A stretch of DNA of 9,261 nt, from NCBI GenBank assembly GCA_023435325.1, contig JAEYRT010000187.1, positions 1 through 9,261 on the forward strand. Reading direction: 5' to 3'. The notes under the pieces were generated by a model that did no database searches, was not told where the DNA came from, and worked only from the letters and a program-made list of their open reading frames with translations. Source of the stretch: Pseudomonadota bacterium (lineage in GTDB: Bacteria; Pseudomonadota; Gammaproteobacteria; Burkholderiales; Burkholderiaceae_C). This document shows, piece by piece, positions 1 to 6,167 of the stretch (its first letter is position 1; each line of letters begins with the position of its first letter). A program made the translations under genes and the position numbers.

Positions 1-962
1 ATGATGATGAGGTCAAAAAATTCCGGGCTGAACTGCTTGTACACATCGTCTGCCCCTTTTTTGCCGGTGACGGCCTGGTACAGACCCAGGTAGACCTCGT
101 AGGCTTTGTTGACCTGCTTGCCGGAAGCTTTCTTGCCATGGGTAATGGCCAGCTCCAGCTCCTCCACGGTTTTGCTGCCATCGACTTCGACACGCTCAAT
201 GCCCTTGGCGTGGGGGCTGAGCTTGGCCATGGCACCTTTGAAGGGTTTGATGTCACCCACTATGGTCTGGTCCACCATGATATTGCGGTCTGCCAGAAAC
301 AGGATGCGCTTTTTGGCACCACTTTTAAGCAAGCGCCAGATGATTTGGAAAGCGGTGTAGGTTTTGCCTGTGCCGGTCGCCATGACCAGCAGCACGCGGT
401 TTTGGCCTGCAGCCACGGCCTCTAAAGTTTTGTTGATGGCATGAAGCTGGTAGTAGCGCGGTACACGGTTGCTGTCGCCCTGATAGTAGGCAAAGGCGTT
501 GACCTGCTGCTGTGCAGGTGTCCAGCCTTTCCATGCGCAGTAGCGCTCCCAAAGTTGCTCAGGACTGGGGAATTCATCAAGGCTGATTTCGCGAATCAGC
601 TCACCATCCGCCAGCGTGGCATCCCGGAACACAAAGCCATCACCATTACTGGAAAACGCAAACGGCACGCCCATGCGCTCGGCGTAATCCGTGGCTTGCT
701 GCAGACCTGAACCTACGCTGTGAATGTTGTCCTTGGCTTCCACAACGGCTAGCGGCTGACCGTACTGCCAGCACAGCAGGTAGTCCGCAAACAAGGCAGA
801 TTGTTTGTTGCGCTGTGCCTTCTGTCCGCGCACCACGATACGGCCGGGAGCAATGGTGTATTCGCGGTAGATTTGGGAAGTTTCGCTCCAACCTGCTTTC
901 ACAATGGCTGGATCAATGAACTTGGAGCGAATGTCTGCTTCGCTGAGCTGCTTTTTATCCAA
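1..962 (-). CDS. hsdR: Type I restriction-modification system R subunit (HsdR), N-terminal part, cut by window edge
   Basis: The protein would be the motor and nuclease subunit of a type I restriction enzyme, which translocates DNA with ATP and cuts unmethylated DNA in complex with HsdM and HsdS. Seen: 320 codons from a TTG start. A PD-(D/E)xK nuclease core lies at Asp60 and Glu75-x-Lys77 (VVEAKD), followed by a QxxxY motif at Gln89-Tyr93. A Q-motif-like YYQ lies near 170-172, and Walker A ATGTGKT at 195-201 opens the SF2 helicase domain. Reading stops at FFDLII, just where the family's DEAH box is expected. Full members are about 800-1,000 residues, so roughly two thirds lies outside. The TTG start is preferred because GGAG sits 7 bases upstream and the N-terminus (DKKQLSEADIRSKF) matches the family. 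The first in-frame ATG, codon 97, would delete the nuclease. hsdM and hsdS are not in the window. The adjacent integrase scar suggests horizontal acquisition. Confidence 0.93.
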   Translation of the reverse strand, partial: MDKKQLSEADIRSKFIDPAIVKAGWSETSQIYREYTIAPGRIVVRGQKAQRNKQSALFADYLLCWQYGQPLAVVEAKDNIHSVGSGLQQATDYAERMGVPFAFSSNGDGFVFRDATLADGELIREISLDEFPSPEQLWERYCAWKGWTPAQQQVNAFAYYQGDSNRVPRYYQLHAINKTLEAVAAGQNRVLLVMATGTGKTYTAFQIIWRLLKSGAKKRILFLADRNIMVDQTIVGDIKPFKGAMAKLSPHAKGIERVEVDGSKTVEELELAITHGKKASGKQVNKAYEVYLGLYQAVTGKKGADDVYKQFSPEFFDLII

Positions 963-973
963 TGCTTGTCTCC
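960..973 (-). promoter_or_regulatory. Ribosome binding site that sets the TTG start of hsdR
   Basis: On the minus strand GGAG (973-970) is followed by seven bases and then TTG (962-960). This is the only well-placed Shine-Dalgarno near the 5' end of the frame. Two further in-frame TTG codons at about 983 and 986 have no comparable site, and the frame is closed by TGA near 1062. A CATAAT hexamer (1002-997) could be a -10 element, but no convincing -35 stands at the right distance. Confidence 0.65.
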
Positions 974-1020
974 GGCATGCCAACAATCTGTAACCAATTA
1001 TGGCAAATCCGAAAACTCGC

Positions 1021-1536
1021 TCATTGAGCTGACACTGTCGACAGTTGACGTAGAGAGAACATCAGTTCCGGCATCTTGTGGAATGACAAAGCTTTTGATG
1101 CTCAACGTCGCAAATCTTTGACGGTGATGGCAACAGGTTCTCCAAATAGTTGTGCCATGTCGCATGGATTGCGTGGACTGGGCCGATATTTCTTTGCATG
1201 TGCCCAGGTAATCACCGATTCAACACGTCCACACAATCTTTTTGCCGTCTCCGTTTTCACATACCCAATGGGTTCAAGGCACTGCAGTACATGTTCAACC
1301 TCAATCTTTGAGACCAATACCTTGCCAATGTGTGGGAATGCGTATGTCTCTAGTGTGTTTGTCCATTGCTGAGCATGTTTGGCATTCTGCCATTCTGGCT
1401 GCTTGGTCTTGATGTACTCACACGCACACCAATCGAATGTCTTTTCTAGGACTTGATTCGCCTGAGCCGTTAACTGCTCCTGTTCGCGTTGCTGGAGCGG
1501 ATCAATACGTTGAACGTTGATGCGCTCGCGCTGAGC
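1021..1536 (-). pseudogene. Remnant of a P4-type tyrosine integrase (core-binding region only)
   Basis: Seen: a minus-strand frame whose middle reads like the SAM-like core-binding part of P4-family phage or island integrases. It contains IDPLQQRE, then EWQNAKHAQQW, TLETYAFPHIGKV, VLQCLEPIG, RLCGRVESVITWA and ending RNPCDMA. A TGA at 1104-1102 interrupts it. The same frame then continues with KALSFHKMPELM and FSLRQL, which fits the next conserved block (family style: HHKALPY...FM..LR), to a second TGA at 1023-1021. In the neighbouring frame the bases around the first stop read VEHQ, as the family would, so two compensating indels could have made the stop. Missing are the N-terminal arm-binding domain and the whole catalytic domain with its R-H-R-H-Y residues, so the product cannot recombine DNA. 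The left homology limit is approximate. Upstream residues in this frame overlap the dctM 3' end and are not integrase-like. It probably marks an old island boundary next to hsdR. Confidence 0.85.
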
Positions 1537-1543
1537 GCCCGCG

Positions 1544-2827
1544 TCAAAAGCCCAGCGAATGCGGCAACCACACCGACAGCGCAGGCACAAAGGTCAGCAG
1601 CATCAGCACAATCACTTGCGCGACCAAGAAAATGGGCAGCTCTTTGTTCAGTTCTGTCAGCGTGGTTTTGGTGGCCACACAGGTCACAAACAGCAATCCC
1701 CCTACCGGCGGCGTAATCATGCCCAGCGTCAGATTCACCACCACAACCATGGCAAACTGAATGGGATCAATGCCCAGCGCATTGGCAATCGGGGCCAGGA
1801 TGGGCACCAAGATCATGATGCCGGGCAGTGGCTCCATAAAAATGCCAAAGATCAGCAGCAGCACGTTGACGGCCAGCAGGAACATGATGGGAGACAGCTC
1901 CCAGCTGATGATCAGCTCCGACAGGTATTGCGGAATGCCTTCTACCGTCAGAATCCAGGCAAAGGGTTGCGAGGCCGCCATCACCAGCAGCACCGAGGCG
2001 GTGAGCAGACCGGAGCGTGCAGTGATGCCGGGAATCGCACCCCAGCGCAAGGTGCGATATACCCATTTGCCGCAAACAAAGGCATACACCACGGCCACCA
2101 CCGAGGCTTCGGTGGGTGTGAAAACACCAAAGCGGATGCCAATGATGATCAGCGCCACCAACAGCAGCACCGGAATGGCTTTGAGCGTGTTCATCAGCAT
2201 TTCTTTGCCTGAGGGGCGCGCCTCGTCTGAGCGGTAGCCCCGCTTTTTGCTCACCCACCAGTTCACCGCGCACAGTGCTGCAGCAATCAGCAGCCCGGGA
2301 ATAAAGCCGGCCACGAACAGCGCACCCACCGAAACATTTTCGTCTTGCAACGAGTAGATGATCATGCTGATCGAGGGCGGGATGATGGGGCCGATGATGG
2401 CGGAGTTGGCCGTCAGCGCTGCCGCGTAAGGGCGGTCATAACCGGCCTTGGTCATCATCTTGGTCATCATCGCGCCAGGGCCCGCGGCGTCTGCCAGGGC
2501 AGAGCCAGAAATACCGGCAAACAGCACCGAAGAACCCACATTGGCATAACCCAGGCCACCGCGCAGATGGCCGACAAACTGCGCCGCAAAACGCAGCAGC
2601 ACTTGCGTGAGCGCGCCACCGGACATCAACTCTGCTGCAAAGATGAAGAAGGGCACGGCCATCAGCGGAAAGCTGTCGATACCGGTGAACATCTCTTTGA
2701 ACACCACCAGTTGCGGATAGCGCCCGCCCACAAACACCGCAATTGCCGAGGCAATGGCCAGGGCAAAAGCAATCGGAAAACCCAGCACCATCAGCAGCAC
2801 CAGGCCCACAATCAGTGTCAAAGTCAT
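1544..2827 (-). CDS. dctM: TRAP transporter large permease subunit (DctM family)
   Basis: This is the large inner-membrane subunit of a tripartite ATP-independent periplasmic transporter, the ion-coupled translocation channel that accepts substrate from DctP. Seen: 427 residues, the usual family length, almost entirely hydrophobic, with about a dozen membrane segments. Two repeated halves carry family signatures. The first half has FAGISGSALAD (103-113) and PIIPPS (147-152). The second has FTPTEA (236-241) and ITPPVG (371-376). The ATG is supported by AAGGA nine bases upstream. It follows dctQ after a 27-base gap, so the two are co-transcribed and probably translated in balance. The C-terminus is intact, but integrase-remnant sequence starts within about ten bases of the stop, leaving no room for a terminator. 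Function class is secure; the substrate is not shown by this subunit. Confidence 0.95.
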   Translation of the reverse strand: MTLTLIVGLVLLMVLGFPIAFALAIASAIAVFVGGRYPQLVVFKEMFTGIDSFPLMAVPFFIFAAELMSGGALTQVLLRFAAQFVGHLRGGLGYANVGSSVLFAGISGSALADAAGPGAMMTKMMTKAGYDRPYAAALTANSAIIGPIIPPSISMIIYSLQDENVSVGALFVAGFIPGLLIAAALCAVNWWVSKKRGYRSDEARPSGKEMLMNTLKAIPVLLLVALIIIGIRFGVFTPTEASVVAVVYAFVCGKWVYRTLRWGAIPGITARSGLLTASVLLVMAASQPFAWILTVEGIPQYLSELIISWELSPIMFLLAVNVLLLIFGIFMEPLPGIMILVPILAPIANALGIDPIQFAMVVVVNLTLGMITPPVGGLLFVTCVATKTTLTELNKELPIFLVAQVIVLMLLTFVPALSVWLPHSLGF

Positions 2828-2854
2828 TTTTTGTTTTCCTTGTTTTGACGCTGT

Positions 2855-3406
2855 TTACAGCGAGCCTGCGGCTTCGCCGTCAATCTCTTCGGAACGTTCA
2901 AAGTCACCTGCCAAGATGTAGTTGCGTGCAATCAGGAGCAGGTGGATCAACATCAGCACAAAGCCCACGGGCATGGCGGCGTAGATGAAAGAAATCGGGA
3001 TATCGGTAGCGGCTGTGCTTTGAAAACGGGTGCGCCACACGTAGTCACTCGAGGCCACCGCCATAAAAATAAAAAACAGCGACAAACCCAGCACCACCAC
3101 GCTGCGCAGCACCCGCGCAGTGCGCGTGCTGACGGCACGGTGCAAGTTGTCAATGGCGACATGACCGCCAAAACGCAGGGCCAGGCCTGCTCCCAAAAAT
3201 GCCACCCAGATCATCATGTGGCGGGCCACTTCTTCGGCCCAAATGATGGAATCGCCCGTGGAGTAGCGCAACACCACGTTCGAGAAAATGATGATGGCCA
3301 TGGCCAGCAACAAGACGATCAATAACCAGCGGTTGGCGGCGACCAAGCCGCGTTCAAAGCGTTCCAGCATAGGTTTTTGCATGGGTGCCGGCACGACAAA
3401 TGCCAC
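2855..3406 (-). CDS. dctQ: TRAP transporter small permease subunit (DctQ family)
   Basis: This is the small membrane subunit that packs against DctM and helps dock the periplasmic binding protein. Seen: up to 183 residues with four predicted membrane helices, roughly 26-46, 63-82, 102-122 and 138-160. The second region carries the family-typical WAEEVARHMMIWVAFLGAGLALR stretch in two overlapping parts (WAEEVARHMM, then WVAFLGAGLALR). The C-terminus is short and charged. The start is uncertain. The frame opens right after a TGA, and the first candidate is GTG at 3406. ATG codons at 3382 and 3370 would give 175 or 171 residues and look closer to usual family starts (MLERFERG), but none has a clear Shine-Dalgarno. 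It lies 179 bases downstream of dctP, behind a hairpin, and 27 bases before dctM. Confidence 0.92.
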   Translation of the reverse strand: MAFVVPAPMQKPMLERFERGLVAANRWLLIVLLLAMAIIIFSNVVLRYSTGDSIIWAEEVARHMMIWVAFLGAGLALRFGGHVAIDNLHRAVSTRTARVLRSVVVLGLSLFFIFMAVASSDYVWRTRFQSTAATDIPISFIYAAMPVGFVLMLIHLLLIARNYILAGDFERSEEIDGEAAGSL

Positions 3407-3506
3407 CCCACGGCGCTTTCATTCAAATTCCGTTGTTTCCGTGGTGCGAGCCAGCACGCCCTTTGCCACAGAAGCGATTCTCTGCGCACGCTTGCCCGGA
3501 TGAGAG

Positions 3507-3545
3507 TAAAAAGCCTGCCTGGCTGCAACAGCACAGGCAGGCTTT
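3507..3545 (-). terminator. Hairpin terminator or attenuator between dctP and dctQM
   Basis: A perfect 10-base inverted repeat (AAAGCCTGCC at 3510-3519, GGCAGGCTTT at 3536-3545) encloses a 16-base loop. On the minus strand, downstream of dctP, the stem ends in a run of five T (3512-3508). This is the form of a Rho-independent terminator inside the operon. Partial termination here would give more binding protein than permease and could stabilise the dctP mRNA 3' end. It sits about 40 bases after the dctP stop. Confidence 0.82.
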
Positions 3546-3585
3546 GGGCACCCGCAAAGGGTGCACACCAGCAGGCCGCGCAGAT

Positions 3586-4572
3586 TTACTTCACGTTGGC
3601 AATGGCGTCCAGGGTTTGCTGACCAAACTTCTTGGCGTATTGCTTGTAAGCAGGCTCCAGCGCTGCGCGGAAGGCAGCAGCATCCACCTTCTCCACCACT
3701 TGCATGCCGTTGCTCTTGGCCAGTTCCACGCCCTTGGTCTCGACATCATCCACGAAGGCACGCGATGCCTGGGCACCGGCCTTGGCACCTTCGGTAAAGG
3801 CTGCTTTTTGTGCATCCGTCAAACCGCCCCAGAAAGTGGGCGACAGGATCAGCACCACGGGTGCGTAAACGTGCGAAGTCAGCGTCAGGTGCTTTTGCAC
3901 TTCCCACAACTTGGACGAAGTCAGCACGGAAATGGGGTTCTCCTGACCATCAATCGTGCCCTGCTGCAAGGCGCTGATCACTTCAGGCCAGGACATGGGA
4001 GTGGGCGAGGCACCCAGCGTGCGGAAGGCGGTGATGTGCACGGGGTTTTCGGTCACACGGATCTTCAAACCCTTCATGTCGGCCACGTTGTTCACAGCCA
4101 CCTTGTTGTTGGTCAGGTGACGGAAGCCCTGCTCTCCCCAGGCCAGCGCCACCAGGCCGCGCTGCTTGAACTTGGCCAGCAGATCCTGACCGAACTTGCC
4201 GTCCAGCACAGCGCGTGCATGTGCGGTGTCACGGAAGAGGAAAGGGATGTCCACGATGCCGACATCGCTGACGAAGTTGCTCAAAGCACCGGTCGACACA
4301 ATGGCCGCTTCCACGGTGCCCAGCTGCAGACCTTCGATCAATTCGCGCTCGCCGCCCAATGCGCTGGAAGGAAACTGCTTGATTGCAAAAGCGCCATTGG
4401 TGGCTTTCTCCACCGATTCCACCCACGCTTTGGCAGCCGCACCGTAGTGGGAGTTCACAGCCAGGGCATAGCCCATCTTGACTTCCTTGGGAGCAGCAAT
4501 GGCGTTGCCTGCTGTCAGTGCTACGGTGGCGCTGGCGCATGCGGCAATAAAAGTGCGGCGAATCATGGTCAT
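3586..4572 (-). CDS. dctP: TRAP transporter periplasmic substrate-binding protein (DctP family)
   Basis: This is the extracytoplasmic receptor that captures substrate in the periplasm and hands it to DctQM. Seen: 328 residues from the ATG at 4572, which has GAGGGA about eight bases upstream. An N-terminal signal peptide (RR followed by a hydrophobic stretch to about residue 25) ends in AIAA, with cleavage near 26/27. The RRTFI could be a weak Tat motif, but Sec is as likely. Family residues are present: Arg151, Arg172 in KIRVTENP (the arginine position that usually clamps a carboxylate), the SWPEVISALQQGTIDGQENP block (194-213) and Asn212. These suggest an organic-acid ligand. The exact acid (C4-dicarboxylate, uronate, keto acid or other) cannot be read from the sequence. 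An upstream extension of 26 codons to 4650 is open, but it lacks signal-peptide character and would bury the ribosome binding site. Confidence 0.94.
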   Translation of the reverse strand: MTMIRRTFIAACASATVALTAGNAIAAPKEVKMGYALAVNSHYGAAAKAWVESVEKATNGAFAIKQFPSSALGGERELIEGLQLGTVEAAIVSTGALSNFVSDVGIVDIPFLFRDTAHARAVLDGKFGQDLLAKFKQRGLVALAWGEQGFRHLTNNKVAVNNVADMKGLKIRVTENPVHITAFRTLGASPTPMSWPEVISALQQGTIDGQENPISVLTSSKLWEVQKHLTLTSHVYAPVVLILSPTFWGGLTDAQKAAFTEGAKAGAQASRAFVDDVETKGVELAKSNGMQVVEKVDAAAFRAALEPAYKQYAKKFGQQTLDAIANVK

Positions 4573-4692
4573 GGAATGTCCCTCTTTGTCCATTAGTAGA
4601 TGAAGACGCTTTGAACATTGACAGCCGGCTGCAACAGCCAGTCCCGCCATTCAAAAACAGGTGGTCATTGTAAAAATTTTGACTTGTGCCAA

Positions 4693-4728
4693 ATTTGCCG
4701 TTCCAAGAACGTAAAAACGTTGGCAAAT
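4693..4728. promoter_or_regulatory. Nested inverted repeats upstream of dctP, possible operator
   Basis: Outer arms ATTTGCC (4693-4699) and GGCAAAT (4722-4728) are perfect 7-base inverted repeats. Inside lie CGTTC-CAA-GAACG (4699-4711) and AACGT-AAAA-ACGTT (4708-4721). The cluster stands just upstream of the minus-strand TACAAT. This suggests a binding site for a dimeric regulator of the TRAP operon. No regulator gene is in the window and the site matches no consensus I can name. Confidence 0.45.
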
Positions 4729-4813
4729 CAAACAAAAACAACAGCTTAAGAAAACAAAAAAGCCATCTTTCAGGAATAAGTGTTTGTACGAACATACCCA
4801 AAAAAGAAGGCAA

Positions 4814-4830
4814 CCTCGCAAACCGCGAGG
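4814..4830. repeat. Short GC-rich hairpin in the divergent control region
   Basis: CCTCGC (4814-4819) and GCGAGG (4825-4830) form a perfect 6-base stem with a 5-base loop. On the minus strand it is followed by a T-rich stretch (TTCTTTTTT), so it resembles a weak terminator. No minus-strand gene ends there, so an operator or a block to antisense transcription is as likely. Confidence 0.35.
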
Positions 4831-4915
4831 CAAATCGGGGTTTACACAGTAAATGGTTACTTTTTGTTTCTTGCAGCTACAATGAAAACTGCAACCACGG
4901 CACAAGGAGAGATGA

Positions 4916-5275
4916 ATGGCTTCACGCACCCAAGCCCCTATCAACGGCAATGATTCCACGCTGGTCACTATTTTGGCGGGTGCTGTGGTGGCGCTGGTGT
5001 TGACGCTCGTGGTCGGTGGCTATTGGTTGCAGCAACAGCGTGCGGACGAAGCCCTGCTGCTCCAGCAAGCACAGGTCTATGAAAACTACCTGTTTCACAC
5101 GCGCCCGCCTGCACAGGCACCAGAGCTGCCCCGCAGCTTCATCGAAGCCCAGCAGACACGCCAGCAGCTGCTCGACCATCCTGCCGTGACTCCGGGCGCA
5201 GGCTTTGACGCACCCGGTGTGCAAGCCACTGGCAAGGCCATTGTCGATGCCATCGACCAAGCCAAGCGTTTGTAA
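4916..5275 (+). CDS. Small single-pass membrane protein of unknown function
   Basis: I do not recognise this protein. Seen: 119 residues from an ATG with AAGGAG six bases upstream. A short polar N-terminus is followed by one strongly hydrophobic helix at about 15-38. Next comes a Gln/Ala/Leu-rich stretch (39-55) that could be a helix or short coiled coil, a Pro-rich linker (RPPAQAPELP, 63-72) and an amphipathic C-terminal half. There is no signal-peptidase site, no cysteine or histidine motif and no enzymatic motif, so an inner-membrane anchor with a small periplasmic domain fits best. It is monocistronic, divergent from dctP and convergent with the FMN reductase, with a hairpin terminator downstream. 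Codon use and GC match the neighbours, so it looks native and real. Sharing a control region with dctP does not prove a shared role. Confidence 0.75.
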   Translation: MASRTQAPINGNDSTLVTILAGAVVALVLTLVVGGYWLQQQRADEALLLQQAQVYENYLFHTRPPAQAPELPRSFIEAQQTRQQLLDHPAVTPGAGFDAPGVQATGKAIVDAIDQAKRL

Positions 5276-5342
5276 CGCCCAACATGGTTGCGGGCCGGCA
5301 TCGGTCAAACGGCCTTGCCTTTATCTCAACACACACAAGCTT

Positions 5343-5437
5343 AAAAAAGAGAGCTGCCAGCGCTTTTGCAGCAAGCTTTTCAGATATAAAAACATCTGAA
5401 AGCAAGCAATTACAGGCGCTGACAGCTCTCTTTTTTT
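5343..5437. terminator. Long bidirectional hairpin terminator between convergent genes
   Basis: Arms AAAAAAGAGAGCTG-C-CAGCGC (5343-5363) and its partner (5416-5436) pair over 21 positions with a single C-A mismatch. Inside, TTTCAGAT (5378-5385) pairs perfectly with ATCTGAAA (5394-5401) around an 8-base loop. Both strands end in a run of at least six T, so it can stop the plus-strand small gene and the minus-strand reductase. It is much longer than an ordinary terminator and could be a copy of a dispersed intergenic repeat. Confidence 0.85.
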
Positions 5438-5465
5438 ATTTCCTGGAGCGTATCGATACCCCCTC

Positions 5466-6017
5466 TCAGGCTTTGTGCTGGCGCACCCAGGCCACCATCA
5501 GCTCCACAAAATTGCGGATGAACTCCTGGCTTTTCTCACCCACACTGCCGTCGGCCTTGAAAAAATCTTCCTTGTATTGCAGGAACATTTCCGGCTGCCC
5601 CAGGGTAGGCATGTTCAAGTACGCCAAGATGTTGCGCAGATGCTGCTGAGCCAGGGACGTGCCAATGGCACCGACAGACATGCCGATCACGGCGGCTGGC
5701 TTGCCATTCCACACGCTTTGGCCATAGGGGCGCGAGCCTTGGTCCAGCGCATTCTTGAGCACCCCGGAGATCGAACGGTTGTACTCCGGTGTCAGGAACA
5801 GCACCCCATCCACCGCCTGGATGGCACTGCGAAACTGCTTCACACTCTCGACTTCGTTGCCATCGGCATCCTGGTTGTACAGCGGCAAGTCTCCAATGCC
5901 GATCTCTTGGAACTGCACGCCCTCCGGCGCCATCTTGGCAATTGCCTGCGCCAGTTGGCGGTTGAATGATTCCTTGCGCAGGCTGCCCACGATCAGGGCA
6001 ATGTGGATTTGGCTCAT
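5466..6017 (-). CDS. NAD(P)H-dependent FMN reductase, ChrR/YieF-like flavoprotein
   Basis: This is a cytosolic flavodoxin-fold oxidoreductase. The family passes electrons from NAD(P)H through bound FMN to quinones, chromate, azo dyes or free flavin, often as protection against oxidative stress. Seen: 183 residues, a normal length. The FMN phosphate loop is GSLRKESFN (11-19). The second flavin-contact block is LTPEYNRSISGVLKNALD (75-92), the best family marker. GMSVGAIGTSLAQQHLR (112-128) matches the third conserved block. The ATG has AGGAG seven bases upstream. It is monocistronic, ends at the bidirectional hairpin and is divergent from bioM across 150 bases. The natural substrate cannot be assigned, so no gene symbol is given. 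Confidence 0.92.
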   Translation of the reverse strand: MSQIHIALIVGSLRKESFNRQLAQAIAKMAPEGVQFQEIGIGDLPLYNQDADGNEVESVKQFRSAIQAVDGVLFLTPEYNRSISGVLKNALDQGSRPYGQSVWNGKPAAVIGMSVGAIGTSLAQQHLRNILAYLNMPTLGQPEMFLQYKEDFFKADGSVGEKSQEFIRNFVELMVAWVRQHKA

Positions 6018-6167
6018 GAAAAGCTCCTGGTTGAAGAGAGACCGAAAGATTATGGAAGCCGTGCCCTTGCTTCATGCGTGGGCTCACTCCTACAACGCCT
6101 GTCTGCCATCACCCCTTCAGGCACAATGGCCCGCTGCCGCCACCAGTCGCCCCTTGAGCTTTTACGC

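Larger units (their letters stand above)
4573..4915. other. Divergent AT-rich control region between dctP and the small membrane protein gene
   Basis: This 343-base stretch contains no supported gene. It is A/T-rich, especially 4665-4810, and holds nested inverted repeats (listed separately). It has a TACAAT hexamer on the minus strand (4672-4667), about 90 bases before dctP, and a TACAAT on the plus strand near 4879-4884, about 35 bases before the next gene. Both hexamers could be -10 elements, but neither has a good -35 at normal spacing. The nearest TTGGCA to the minus-strand hexamer is only 14 bases away. Both promoters may therefore need an activator. Confidence 0.5.

Noticed and set aside
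1034..1045. Perfect 12-base palindrome ACTGTCGACAGT upstream of hsdR, possible operator
   Set aside because: It lies inside the integrase remnant's reading frame (the LRQLSTV segment), so it is most simply coding-derived; no second copy is seen nearby.
1559..2848. Plus-strand open frames (217, 158, 167 codons) opposite dctM
   Set aside because: Gln/His/Arg-rich antisense shadows of the transmembrane codons of dctM; no ribosome sites or family motifs.
3385..4596. Plus-strand open frame of 403 codons antisense to dctP
   Set aside because: It is rich in His, Gln and Cys with no domain character, which is typical of the frame opposite a high-GC gene; the minus strand encodes a clear DctP with signal peptide.
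4673..4727. Sigma-54 promoter (TGGCAC motif) upstream of dctP
   Set aside because: TGGCAC is present on the minus strand, but no GC follows at the required 10-base spacing.
6003..6167. 55-codon N-terminal extension of the BioM frame
   Set aside because: The extension overlaps the reductase start region, has no ABC-ATPase similarity and is not needed for any motif.
6018..6167. Biotin-regulator (BioR or BirA) operator before bioM
   Set aside because: I looked for TTAT-type BioR palindromes and BirA-like TTGTAAAC arms and found neither.
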